Source: Nautilus pompilius
Taxonomy: Eukaryota; Mollusca; Cephalopoda; Nautilida; Nautilidae
Assembly (NCBI GenBank): GCA_018389105.1
Contig: JACATO010000600.1
Location: forward strand, 124,001 to 188,000
Length of the DNA: 64,000 bases
Direction of reading: 5' to 3'
Below, piece by piece: positions 1 to 12,656 of the stretch (position 1 is its first letter; every line of letters begins with the position of its first letter). Below the pieces are notes generated by a model, which saw only the letters and a program-made list of their open reading frames with translations, was not told where the DNA came from and ran no database searches. The translations under genes were made by a program, and so were the position numbers.

Positions 1-2000
1 TTTTATTGATCTTATGAAATATTCTAATATTTTGAGATAGTGGATTTTTTATTTTCATGAGCTGTAAGCCGTAATCATCAAAATTAAAACAAAAAGGCTT
101 GAAATATTTCACTTTATGTGTAATGAATCTATAATATATGAAATTTCACTGTTTGAATTAAATTACGGGGAAAAATGAACTCTTCCACGATATTATAATT
201 TTTTGAGATGCACCTGTATATATGACACTATGTTTAAGTCTGGTTTATGGAAATGTTACATCTTAACTTTTGTATAGATTCTAATTACTGATGATTGCGA
301 TTCATTTTACCTAGTGCAAAGCCTTCTTGCCTAACACTAATAACATCTGCTTTGTTTTAATAAATCACCAGTAAGTGTAGTTTTTCCATTAGTCTAGTAT
401 TTATAAATTGGTTTTAGGAAATACCACTTTTGTCTGTACATTTGTCTTTGTTGAATTTTCATTTAAATACCTCACCACATTTACAATCAGAGTGTGATAT
501 TTTTATTTGCTCAAAATTGATGGACATTTTTATTTACCTTCAGTATTTAGCTTTTTAAAGAATGAGAATAGAGAAACAAATCATTTACCCCCTTTTTAAA
601 AAAGAAATAAAATTTGTTATTACAGAAGTTTGGAAATTAATAAATATCAGCAGTTTACCATAAAAGCATTGCTATCATCAATGAAAACCTAGTTACTGTA
701 TACAAATACATTCAGACATTGATATATGAGAACATTTATCACAGTAACGAAAATAAACTCTCTGCTTCTAACTTTGAAACGTTTTATGTACTATTTTAAT
801 GATTTTGAGCATTTACTAGCAAAAAATATCAAATCAGATGTCTGATTTTTGCCAATAATCTTGTGCATTATTAATTTAGCTTTCTATTGTTTTATCAGTT
901 TTCAATACTGTTGATTTTGCTAGTGAATATGATTTTCCATTGCCTGTTTCACAAAGCAAAACAAAAATTTCAACAAGTTTATGCACCTACAATGCTTAAG
1001 GATTGAAATTCAGTCTTATTCATAATGTGAATATTGTTTATAACTCATGAGAACTTGTGAAAAAGTCTCCTCCTGAAGTGGAGAAAAGGTATTTGAATGG
1101 GTGGGTTGGTGGGTGTTAGAGGAAGAGTTGGAGTGTACAGTGTTTTTCAGAAATGTCAGTGACCCTAACAAAAGAATCAATTAGACGATTTTGATCAGAA
1201 GTGGGAGGAAATTCTGCTTGAATGAGCTGGCATAAAAGTGAAAGAAAATTCATGCCAGTAACTTAACATTTAACACAGCCTGGACAGTAAGTGCAGAATT
1301 CATCAAAATGTGCTTTATACAGCCCAGTAAGTCATTTGATTATTTGAATGATAAGAAAACCACAAAATTGTCAGTTACCCTTGATGATAGATTGTATAAT
1401 TACATCATAACAACAATATCAATTTATCTGCATTTAATAGTTATTAATGTTTTATATTTATTAGATAAAGAGAAAATTGTGTTCTATATGGAATTGAGAA
1501 TAAATAATGTAACATTTTAATGATTACTCATTGTTTAATTTCTGAATATAATTTGCAATTACAAGTGAATCAATAGACTAAGCTTTTAACAAAAAACATT
1601 TAAAGAGTGATATTTTCATTTTTTCTCTCTATGATGTTTAAAGTTGAAAATAATGAGTAAACAAAGAAAATATTCCATTATTAAAATTATTAACATAGAA
1701 ATACAATAAATTACAGTTTTTGTAGAGGGGCAAACTATTTCATTTTATTATTTAATTACTTTCACTATTTTAAAATTTGCTAATACCTATTTATTCATTA
1801 TTATTATTAATGAGTTATTATTTAGCACACTTATTTCAATGTAATCAAACTAAGTACTGCAATGTTTGAGGGATTTTATGCTAATTTGTGTTAATTCAAA
1901 AATCTAATTCTTCAGAATAGTTTTTACAATCATAATACTTAAGAAACTGAGTATTCTTGAAAGTTAACTTGTAAAAAAAGAATAAAGTTTCATTAATATT
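1..2000. other. AT-rich noncoding stretch
   Basis: I see no convincing coding region, repeat pair or element terminus here. Short open frames occur (for example 1308-1520 plus strand), but their residue composition is that of translated AT-rich DNA (many I, L, Y, N) and no motif is visible. Confidence 0.6.
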
Positions 2001-2197
2001 TCAGAGTATACAAGGGAAGAACATTTTCTGATTGAAGTGTTCTGATGTATTTTCTTCGTGGTATTTACTTTTTTTGGTGCGAGATTTTTGTTGCTGTTTT
2101 TGCTTTATTTTGGAAGTTGCTGATGGTGAGTAAGTAAGTTGAAATGCTTCTAGGAATTCAGAAATCCTTTGAAGCTCAGTCAAGAGCTTTTGTTTCT
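2001..2197 (-). CDS. candidate terminal coding exon, unknown protein
   Basis: On the minus strand an open frame runs from a possible splice acceptor (AG at 2198-2199, after 'tgtacctttatggc') to a TGA at 2001-2003. The peptide starts with an amphipathic stretch (KLLTELQRISEFLEAFQL) and continues into a basic, Gln/Lys-rich tail (KIKQKQQQKSRTKKSKYHEE), the style of a real C-terminal exon rather than random AT-rich translation. The frame could also begin at an ATG at 2202-2204. It may belong to the same minus-strand gene as the candidate exon at 5138-5191. I do not recognise the protein. The acceptor is only moderately pyrimidine-rich, so a chance open frame remains possible. Confidence 0.35.
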
Positions 2198-2204
2198 CTG
2201 CCAT

Positions 2205-4639
2205 AAAGGTACAAACATGTGACTAATTATTTTTTTATTCAGCTAAATTTTTTAAAAAATATACATTTTAAATAGAATTTTTAAGAACAGTTTTGGAATT
2301 TTCATAATTGATTTTCAATTGCAGTATTTTACCTTTTTTAAAAAAATTATATAGAAAAGTTTCATCATCTTGAAGATGCTTAAAATGTTCATTTTCTATT
2401 TAAGTTAACTTATTTCCATAATTTAAAGTTAAAAAATAAATTTCATGCTGCATGTACCATTTTAAAACAGTGATGGATTTACTAGTTTTTACTAATGAGA
2501 AATAACCAACTGGAAAAAAAAATGTAAGAGTTTAACAAACCAGAAAGATAATTTGTAGTGGTTCTGTAACCAGCAGGTTGAAAAATTTATCATTGAGATA
2601 AGCATAAAATTAGCCAAGTACCACTTGATGCATTTATTCACTGGACCATTAATAGAAATTTCATCATCAATACTGTTCAGCCAAAAACTTGTCATGTTGT
2701 GATTTGTGACTGCATTTAAAACCAAACTCAAATGGTTCAATTGTTTATAAAATTGCTTTTTATAAACAAACACCTCCAAAAAGTGAGATGATTTATCAAA
2801 TAAACGTCATCAACCTAAAAGTTATTATCCAAAATTCACAATCTTATAGGTTATAGTGGTGTTTAAAGTTTATTAGATTTTTGTAAAAATACAGCTTGAA
2901 ATTTTACCCTTTACCTCCTCTTAATCTATTAAAGTGAGTCAGGTCTTGTTACCTGTCATTTACCATAGAAAGCTATTTGTTGTTTAAATTATGTACAATA
3001 TTATTTAAAATCTAGATTTCTCTTGTACTGTATGTTGTGATATTTCTTTTCTTATTTTGTGAAATGAAGAAATGGATGATTTTTATACAGTCAAGCCTTA
3101 ACAGATTTCCTCTACACTAGATTTAAAACATTCTTCTTTATTTTTGTTTTTGTTGCATTAAATCAATAACCCATTTATGCCATAGAAATCTGTGCACTTA
3201 TAAAACAAGATAACAATGTCTTCTATTTAACATTTGAAATAATCAGGCTTTATCTAAAAGGTAGAAAGCTAATGCTTTGATTGATGAGTGAGTCCAAAAA
3301 ATCCTTTTATTATGTCAGTGAGTATAAAGTTATAAATTAAGTTATAATTTGATGTTGAAAGAGTTTTAAAAAAAAGTTAATGCATCTGAAAACATTGGTA
3401 CAACAAATACCTGCTGCAAGATGAACTATTAAGCATGAAAATACCTAATCTAAAAGAAAAAAAAAACTTTAAATAATTTTCTAATAGTTTATCTTTAATA
3501 TCTTTTTGAAAAGCATTACTTTTACCTTCTCTCTCTTTTTATGGTATTTTGCTTCATCTCACACAAACTAAATTTTAAAAATTTGCAGTTTTTATTATGA
3601 AATATCATCCTTGAACACAGTTCTTTGATTCTGTGAAAGCAGCAACCAAAGTAAGAATATAAATAGGAAGAATTCTCATTTGGAATGTAACATACATGGT
3701 CTTATTTACTACATGCTGAATATGCGTAGCTATTTTAATTTAGGTACTCTCTTCATGTGTGTGTGTGTTATCAAGTTTTGTATCATATTTATGTTAACAA
3801 CAACAAGAAAAACAGTAATAATACTCTTCCTTAAAAGCCTAATTTTAAGACATATTTTGAAAAACAACTTTTGAAGATGTTAGCAGATGCATGACTACCT
3901 TACTGCTTGAGCTCATTTTTACATGCCATTTTAAAAATTAGTTTTAAATATATTAGTTTTTTTAATGAAGATTAATCTTTTGTTAAATGTAATTTTTTAA
4001 AGTTTTCATTTTAAGAGAAAATTCATTTAATAGATGTTTAATAAATATTAAAGTGCTTGAGATCTGAATGGAATTAATAATAATATAAAATTTAATTCTT
4101 ACCTTGTTACATGGATATTTTATGTCCACCTGTTGACATCATAAAGGCACATACCTTGTTTACTTTCGTGAATGTGTTTTTCATTTGTTATATAACATAT
4201 AACTCCTCCTCAGAATCAAATGTTCAGGAAAAGTACTTCCATATGTTTATCTTCAAATGATGAGGTGTAAATTTTCCCAAGTTAGTATGCTGTTATTGAA
4301 TGTTTAAGTGAAAGTAACTCATTTTGATTAAACAAGTTACTTGACTGGGAGGGGAATCCATAAGTACTTCATTCCACTACTACCTCTAGTTGCTAAATGA
4401 AAGTTCTAGTGACAGAAACTGATATGCTGTCTGGGCCTACACTTTGATAGCTGATCAGTAGTAGTCAGGGTTTAGCAGCAGCAGCAGCACCCAGCTATGT
4501 AGCCAACTGGTGTACTTTGTAGCTACAGTTCTCCCACAGTGAGATACACGCAGGTTCTTTCATAATGTTGTATTCAAATCAATCTTTCACAAGATGCTGA
4601 AGATTCCATTTTGGAGATAAACACATGTTAATGTATACA

Positions 4640-4680
<41 letters not shown>

Positions 4681-5137
4681 CTGCTGTCTTTGTGTCTGCC
4701 ATGTAAATCTTATTGACTTGGACAGATTTTTAATTTTTAAAATTAAATAAAACTTAGATTTTTCTGTTTTAACTTGAATTTCTATTTACTCCAACCAGTG
4801 TTGTTTTAATGCAGTTCTACTCTGTTTTTTAAAAAAAGGACTACATTAATAACTATAATTGAAAATATATTTCTTACTGTAACCCCAAACATTTAAAAAT
4901 ATAAGTTATTTTATTCCTCATAATGGCTGATACACAAAATAGAAGAAGATGACTGAACTAACCAAACTATAATGCATACACATTTACATATTGACAGCTT
5001 TGATATTGTTATATAATTTTATTGTGGTTTTTACTGATTTATGCAAATAATTTTTACATGTAACTTTTAGAATAACAACACGACTAATATCACTTAGTAT
5101 TAGTAGTTTTCAGTTAAACAATTTTTTTTTGTATTAC
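2205..5137. other. AT-rich noncoding stretch, probable intron
   Basis: No gene is supported. A minus-strand open frame at 2492-2779 is unrecognised and Asn/Ile/Leu-rich; I do not call it. 4360-4560 is less AT-rich and has a short CAG/GCA run, but all frames close quickly. If the minus-strand exons at 5138-5191 and 2001-2197 belong to one gene, this is the intron between them. Confidence 0.5.
4642..4679. repeat. (AC)n microsatellite, about 19 units
   Basis: Uninterrupted alternating CA from 4642 to 4679, directly read from the sequence. Confidence 0.97.
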
Positions 5138-5191
5138 TTTATCCAAGACGCCATTCATTTCGTTCTTCACCATACGGGTTATTAAAACTTC
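5138..5191 (-). CDS. candidate internal coding exon, unknown protein
   Basis: Read on the minus strand, a strong acceptor ('ttttctttgttcag', AG at 5192-5193) is followed by 18 open codons (EVLITRMVKNEMNGVLDK) and a GT donor at 5136-5137 ('gtaata'). The 54-bp length keeps phase 0 on both sides. The stretch retains several CpG dinucleotides in an otherwise CpG-poor region, as coding exons often do. It would lie upstream of the minus-strand exon at 2001-2197; that exon's acceptor implies entry in phase 1, so at least one unseen exon would be needed between them. Protein not recognised. Confidence 0.38.
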
Positions 5192-5777
5192 CTGAACAAA
5201 GAAAATGTACGCACTGTTACTGTGTGTGCTTGTTTCTCTTTCTAATCCAAAAATACAAGGTACTAATAGAATATATTTATCATATATCACGTTTTAAAGT
5301 TATTAGAAATATATCCTACTTTAAAATGAATAATTAGCTTTGAAATAACATGCTGTATTTAAATGTTTTATTTGAACTATTGTGATCAGATAATTTTATA
5401 AACTGAAGTGTTACAGTCACATAGGTAGCTAACAATGAAAGCATTAAGATTACACGTAGATTTTTTTGCAAGTTTGCATATTCAGGAATGGCAGGACATT
5501 TGTCTGCATCTTATAGGTTACAGATAGTAAAAGGGTTATTTATTAAGCCTCAAAATTAACCATTAAAAATTTTAGCTTATCTCACTTGAAATATCTGTTT
5601 TATGTGCATTAGCACGTACAAGCTTGATGAAGTTTATAACATTGTTTAATAAAATCTGAGTATCAAATGAATTAAGCTTGTTTGTTTTAATAATCTGAAT
5701 ACTTCAAAAATGGCTGCTTAATTTGTAGTCGCCATTTTTTAATTAGTTTTTCCAGCTCAAAGAACAATACAACAACA

Positions 5778-5778
<1 letters not shown>

Positions 5779-5855
<77 letters not shown>
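5779..5855. repeat. (ATT)n microsatellite, about 26 units
   Basis: Continuous ATT trinucleotide array followed by a T-rich tract. On the minus strand it translates as a long run of isoleucine, which is an artefact and not a gene. Confidence 0.97.
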
Positions 5856-5858
<3 letters not shown>

Positions 5859-7361
5859 TTTTTTTTATTTTTTCCTTTTGTTATAAAGTGTGGAAACTTG
5901 ATTTGGATATGACATTTTATATACATTGGTTAGTAACCACATGAGAGTTTTTTGAATGAGAATCTTGGAATGGTAACTAATCTAATTTTATTTTGATACA
6001 GATAAGTTGCATAAATAAACTTTCAAAATGGCTGGAGCAGGGGTAGGGAATGGAGCTTTCATATTTAATTACATGGTATAGCACAATTAATTTGATGCTG
6101 AGAAGCAAATGGATAATGTAGTAGCAGCAGTAATTTTCACTATGTTAAAGGTGCTCTGCCTCAGATTTTCAGCCTTTGCAGTAATTGTTTTATTGGATTT
6201 TTGAGGCATTGTCCATATCAAAAGGTATGGTAAGAGGATTTGTTGACTTCCTGTCTCTTCCTGGCATTTCCACCCACCTCTTACCACTGTCTAATTGTAT
6301 ACTTACCTTTTCCAAAGCTTTTTTAAATATGGTAATAAAAATGATTTTAGCATTATTCTACCTATTTATATCATTTGCCAGTTGTTAGGTAATAAGAATC
6401 AGTGTGCAATAATAAAAATTGTTCTGATAGCAATATTTTTTTATCATACAAAAACAAGCAAATATTTAATATTACTCATTAGAGAACATGTTTTCCTGAA
6501 AATTTATTCTATACGATATTCATAAAAAGTTTTTCTTTATTGTTTACTAATATAGCATCTTATGAATGTTTTTATAATAACTAATATACAAAAAGGATCT
6601 GATTTATAAATGTGGCATCTGGTTACAAAAACAAAACCTGACTGAGTTTCTACTTCGACTGCTGCTTAGTTGTATATCTACCATTTGTGAAACCAGTTTA
6701 TGATTAAAACCAAGTATTAATAAACAAAGCCTACCTTAAACAAGCTGGAAATTTTGTCTTAAATATACTATGGATGCTACATAATTTATGAAATACATGG
6801 CATTAGGATGTGTGAAATATATATTGAAAAAGGTATAAACTGAATACAAATCTATTTGTATGCAAAATAATTTATACCAAACTTATAAAGAAAATCTTAT
6901 TTCTGGAAACATCTGTCATTGTTTATATTCGGTTTTAATTCTGTACATATAATAGGTATTGGGAATTTTCTGATTTAAAAATGAATAAAATCCTTACTCT
7001 GGTGAATATAAAAATAAACAACTTCTAACATTGACTGGTGTTATATATAAGCATAATTTGTATATATAATTTATGATGGTGGTGGACACACACACCATAA
7101 AGTATATCTTAAAACAACTATCCATACATAAAAACATGATTTTGATAAAATATTTTGGTAGAGTAGACCTAAGTAGACCTGGTGTAAGAAACTACAATAT
7201 ACATTCTTTATTATCAGCTAAAATATTCACCTTGCTACTAATGACTAGATATACTAGATATAAGACTACAACAACTTATAGCTTATACTACTGGTAATTG
7301 AGAAAAATAATGTTTCTAATTAATTGTTTTTCCCATCATCAAATCTTTAAAAAATGAACAC

Positions 7362-7393
<32 letters not shown>
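7362..7393. repeat. (GT)n then (GA)n compound microsatellite
   Basis: About 12 GT units run straight into four GA units. Read directly. Confidence 0.95.
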
Positions 7394-9548
7394 ATCACAG
7401 CTGAAGATGAAGTTGCTGACACTGTTCCTTTGATGACTGAACTTGCACACAAATTGTTTATAGTGATGATGGGAGAAATATGCCTGCTCCGCTGTGCTTG
7501 AGTGACAGACATGCACAAGATAATTTGAAGGGGTTATAAGGTATGCCAAACCAAGTCAGTCTCAACTGAAATTCAAACTTGAGTTCTCACACTGCCCATA
7601 TGTATATATAAAATAAAATGTAACTGTTTCACTGCTAAGCTTTCTCAATGTATAGAATATAAAAGTAGTAATTTTCTACAATCCTATTGCACTGTAAAAA
7701 TTGCTATTAATGAATCAAAGTGGCTGTTTTACAAGCTTTGGAAGCCATAATACTGGACCTACCACAATTTTCAATGATGCTATTGTAGCCACTGAATGCT
7801 GCAGCTTACAGTCAGGCTACAATGCTTGGCCTGCAGAAGCGAAACAGTTCAAATATTTATATGTAAATGAATAAAAATAGCTGAAACTTTGACTTTTATT
7901 GGCATGTACAATTTTAAATCTAGAATAAATGAGTAAATGCTGATGAAACTGTTTCTGGTTGCATCTAAATGTAAAGATGTCACCAGTTTATAAATTTTTA
8001 CCTAAAATTTTCATGTTGAATATGAATCTTTTATTTGAGAATAACCATTCAATCTCTGATAATTAAAAAGAAGTAAAAAATGGAATGATAATAAGGTTTA
8101 AGTGAAATAAGGGACCTGATCCAACATACATTAACAAACATTCTATGAACTTCTAAATAAGTTAACAATTACATTTTGAGATATATATGTTTCAACTGGC
8201 TTATAGCTAATTTTCTTTACGCTGAACTGGTGATATGAAAATGGAATCTACATTGCCATTCAAAATAATGAGTTCACTATACAAAAACACTGTTATATGC
8301 TTTTTCTACACTTTTTTGTTTTTGAAAATGAAAATGCATTATCCCAACAAAAAACTCCATTAAATATTTCAAGAACCATGTATCAACATAAAAAAAAAAA
8401 ACTATTAACTGTTCTATTCTTAATATTTCATGCTTGTATAATTATGAACCCTGCATGTTATTTCTTTGAATTCTAAATAAGTTCATTTTGAAATCATGAT
8501 ATAATGGTGTTGATCTGATATCATCTCTTAGAATTTATCTGAATAATTTTTAATTCCTACTTTGCTTTGCTTTTTTTTAAAAAAAAGTTTAACATCCTGA
8601 TTACTGATTATTGATAACTTCTTTTGATTTTTTTTTTGGGAAAATTAAAATGTACCTACTTAAAAAATGCCATTTGAAGGGAGAAGAATCTCTCCCCCAC
8701 CTTCTTTAAGCTTGTTACTCCCCATTGAAAATTTTGGAGGAATTTTGAGTTACATGAGATGGTGTGCAAGCAACCATTTATAGAATGAAATAATTTGACT
8801 CAGCATTGAACTTAAAAAGCAGAGAAAGGAAGAGGAAAATTAATAGAAAGATAGGTTGGTAGCTCAAATGCCAATAGTAACGCTTTTCTTGACAGCTAGC
8901 CAATTAACTTCTGATGGCAATTTCTTTTCAGTCTCTACCATAAAAGCAGTTAAGAGTGGATTGATTAGCCAAGTAGCAGCTAGAAAATCCTCACTTAGAT
9001 GAGATAACATGAAAAAAGCAACTTGACTGACCTAAGCAACATCAGGACTACATCTTGAAGCAATAGTCCGATGCATTGCAGTCAGATGAAAGAGCAGGTT
9101 TGAAATATTTGGTTCTTTGCAATAATGGTATACTGGAAGAAATTCTGGTGAAAAGGTATAAAAATAGCTGCATTTACTCTAAATTAAGCATAGTAGTAGT
9201 GTAAATTTGAATGTATAAGGTTATTTAGCTAGCTATGCTGTAACGATTTATTGAATTTTATTAGAAATGCTTAGGTAGCTAGAAGAATGTTATTTCAAAC
9301 TGTATCTATGGCAGAGACTAATCTAATAGCTTGCTAAGAAAATATGCTAAAAGACAAAATATTTAAATCTAGTTTTCTAGAAGAATTTAACTCACTGCAA
9401 TGGGAAAGCGAAAAAAACAAAATAGACTTTGGTGCTGTTGATGTAATTTTACTGCAACTTCCTCTCCTCCTAAACAAAAGAGTGAAAATTTTCAGTATAT
9501 TTCTAATTACTATGGTGAATGTATCCAATGAATTTTATCACTACATAG

Positions 9549-9606
9549 TATTTCACTTATAGCAGCATGCCATTATAAGTAAGGTGTGTGCTGTTATAAG
9601 TGAAAT
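9549..9606. repeat. palindromic hairpin, possible MITE end
   Basis: An 18-base arm ATTTCACTTATAGCAGCA (9549-9566) pairs with TGCTGTTATAAGTGAAAT (9589-9606) with one mismatch, around a 22-base loop. The loop segment GCCATTATAAG also has a near-complement CTTATGATGGC at about 9981-9991, so 9.55-10.0 kb could be a small inverted-repeat element. No target duplication was identified. Confidence 0.4.
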
Positions 9607-12600
9607 AAACTTTCTTGTCTTGAGTGAGACCAATTTTTTGTAGTGGATCAACCAATGTCTTGGACTTTGGGCTTTGCTACCCAATATGTGGCATTTGCAT
9701 AAAATTCAACTTTTCAAATATGGCCTCTGTTGATGATGATGAGTTGATCGAGTCAATTTCTGAGTGAGAGAGAGTGGCTGTGATGGTGAGATTGTTTCTT
9801 TTGAAGGTGGTGAAACTTTCAGTGATGGATGGGCTGACAAAGAGAAAAGTGAGGAATAAATCCAGAAATGTTTCATTGAAAAAAGTTCTGCTTTGTAAAT
9901 TATACTGAGCTGTACCAACTTTATTTCTGCCTTATTGCTGAAAAATAACTTATCTTTTTGTATTTCACACGTTGCTTAGCTTATGATGGCATAAGAGGTA
10001 TTACGGTACCTAATTCTAGTTATCTCTGTTAAGAAAATATTTTTGTATTCATAATTTTCACTTACATAATATATAATTTTATTTTTAGTAGATCATAATT
10101 ATGACAGTAATTTGTTTTTGTGTTTGATAGAAATATGTAGTGTATTAGTAATAGATCAGAGGCTAGATAAACATAAAATTGACTATTATGCAGATGCATT
10201 CAAGTTTCTTACATGCATGTGCATACAAATACACATTTTTAAGAAGGAATTTATTATCTTATTGAAAAAAAAATGAAATGTCTATGTTTCTTTGCATGAT
10301 AAGAAAGTAACTAGAATAAAAAAGCAATGAAAGATGTTCTGAAGCTAAGGAGGAGCTTATCTGCATATGTAAGAGTGGAGAAAACATTCAATAAGAGTAA
10401 AAACATTTTGGAATTAGGCATGAAACATTTGGAATATGACTGAAGAAATTTTATATTGTCCCTTCCTGTGAAGGGGGTTAAAGTCCTTAAAGGAACACTG
10501 GGTAAAAGCATTTCTCAGTTTTGAATGAATCAACAGCTCACCTACAAAGGTTTGAAAATTTTATTTGAAAAATCAAAACAATACATTTTTTTAATTTGCC
10601 TAATTAATGTATCCAGAGGTAGAATTGGAATCTTCTGGGTTTTTTTTTTTAACTTGCAAATGTTAAAAGTAATTTGCTAAAATTTTTCAGATGTTTAGCA
10701 TCGAAACTAGATTCATTACAGAGAGGCAGATAGGTGTGTGTGTGTGTGTACAAGCTAAAAATAGCAAAGAAATTATTTTCTTTTTTTTTAAAAAAAAACC
10801 ACTAAATATTGTAAAATATTGTTTATTATTCATTAGAACAGTTTTAAAGAGAATCTGCAGTGATCTATCAAATCATAAACTTCTTACTGTCTGATAGAAT
10901 TATGCTTGTATGAGTCTCTATGTACACTGCATAGTTTTAGTTAATTTTACCAGTTGCTAAATTGCTGCTTGTGATCAAATCTAAAAAATAATTTGATACT
11001 GATTTGTCACCTAACAAAACTGGAAACTGATGAAAAGCAGTTTTTATCATATAGATTGATCTTGAATGATGTTACTGCATTAGTGTTATCTAATGATTAA
11101 GAGGGGATTTTCTTTTGGCTGTGATCTACTGGGTTTGCACATAGATAATGTACTTGGCTATGGTCTATATACAGAAAAAAATCCCGAGAAAATTGAGTTT
11201 CGAAACAAATTTAGCTTTTCATGATATTTCTAAATATGTAAATAACTTTTTAGTGATTGAATAATAGTTTTCAAAAAATAATTTTATTTACAGTATCTGG
11301 AGAGATGCCCTTTCACTAAGTTAAGTGATGATCTGCTTGTGGTAGTAACATTACAGGGTAGTTAATTTGCATTTTAGAAGTAGGAAGCCCCATAATTCTC
11401 ATTTTTTCCTTTCATTTATAAAATTCACGGTCAAAACCATATTAACATTATAATTCATAATGAATGCAGTGTGTATGACTTCAGCAAAAATAAAGTATTT
11501 ACGTTTATTTTATTAAATATTTCTTGAAATTCTTGGGAATAAGTGTCATGACCATGTTCATATCTATCAAATAATCCCAATTTTAAAAAAATGAAATAGA
11601 GACATTTTAGTTTACATTGATTTACAGAGATAAATTTTATACTCTTCGAAATTTTCAAACTCAAAGTTCATTTTGTACTCTGACTTAACTTTGTGTACCA
11701 CTTGGGTACATTTGCCATGCCGATACCCTTCAAATCTTTCTTTCTTAGTACTGGTTGAGTCACAGTGGCAGTGCTCCATTCCCTGTTTTGCATTATGATT
11801 ATATATGACTCAATATACAGCTGCTGCAATACAAATATTAGTATTTCTAGGCTGGTGTACAAATACAAGATAGCAGAGAATATAAATAAAATCAGACTAT
11901 AAAAAAAAATATTTCAGCATAAATTTTGTTGGGGCATAGATCTGGATTTAAATTTTATATGTAAACTAATTATGTAAAGTTTTGATAAATTGTATGCTAT
12001 TTCTAAAAAAAAAACTCAGCTGTTTGAATCATGCTACTTATAAAAGGAAAACTTTAATATTCTAGTTTAGTTTTCTGTAAAATTCAGCATACTTAGAAAA
12101 GTACCACAAATATTTTCTAACATTTTTGAAAAACTAAACAATGTATCAGAATGTGGCAAAAGAAGAAAGAAATCAAAAATATAATACCTAAGTGGTGTTA
12201 ATTGAACACCTTAGTGAAAAAATTAAATTGGATGTGCTTCTAAATGGTTGGGAACCTCTTTAATAAAGGAGGAATGATTGGCTAAGCAGGGACAAATGAT
12301 ACCATTAAGCTAAAAAGTGTCAAAGTTTATAGGGTGGGATTGCTGTTGGTTTGGTGTATTTGACACTGACAACTAAAAATGAAAGAATCTACATTGTCAT
12401 TTCACATAAAATGATATTTGCTAATTGTTTTTTTTGTTGTTGTTGCTAATGTATTTCTGTTTTGTGTAATATAGTGTAGAGGATTTTTGTTGTCGAATTT
12501 AATTTTCATTATCTATGAGTTACTTCCTCCACGCCCCACTGTTGTTTTTGCAGTTTATCTTAATATGCTTAAAATACTATAAAATATGACTATGAAAATT

Positions 12601-12656
12601 TGGTAATTCATGCACAAATTATATCCTGCCAATGGTGACAAAATAGCTTGAGTATA

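Larger units (their letters stand above)
5192..12656. other. AT-rich noncoding stretch
   Basis: No gene can be supported in this 7.4 kb. Minus-strand peptide fragments near 6140-6390 (including the residues PLTIPFDMDNASK) and 11668-11790 (VLRKKDLKGIGMANVPKWY) look more protein-like than their surroundings, but I find no splice sites or family match good enough to call them. Simple repeats and one hairpin are listed separately. Confidence 0.5.

Noticed and set aside
3680-3874. Hydrophobic 64-codon frame resembling a membrane peptide
   Set aside because: T-rich DNA produces such hydrophobic translations; no start context or homologous motif.
5687-5926. Minus-strand open frame with a long isoleucine run
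   Set aside because: It is the translation of the (ATT)n microsatellite.
7316-7549. Minus-strand frame with a Thr-His run
   Set aside because: The run is the (GT)n repeat read in another frame, and there is no motif or splice support.
9334-9562. Overlapping open frames on both strands
   Set aside because: Neither has a motif, splice site or protein-like composition.
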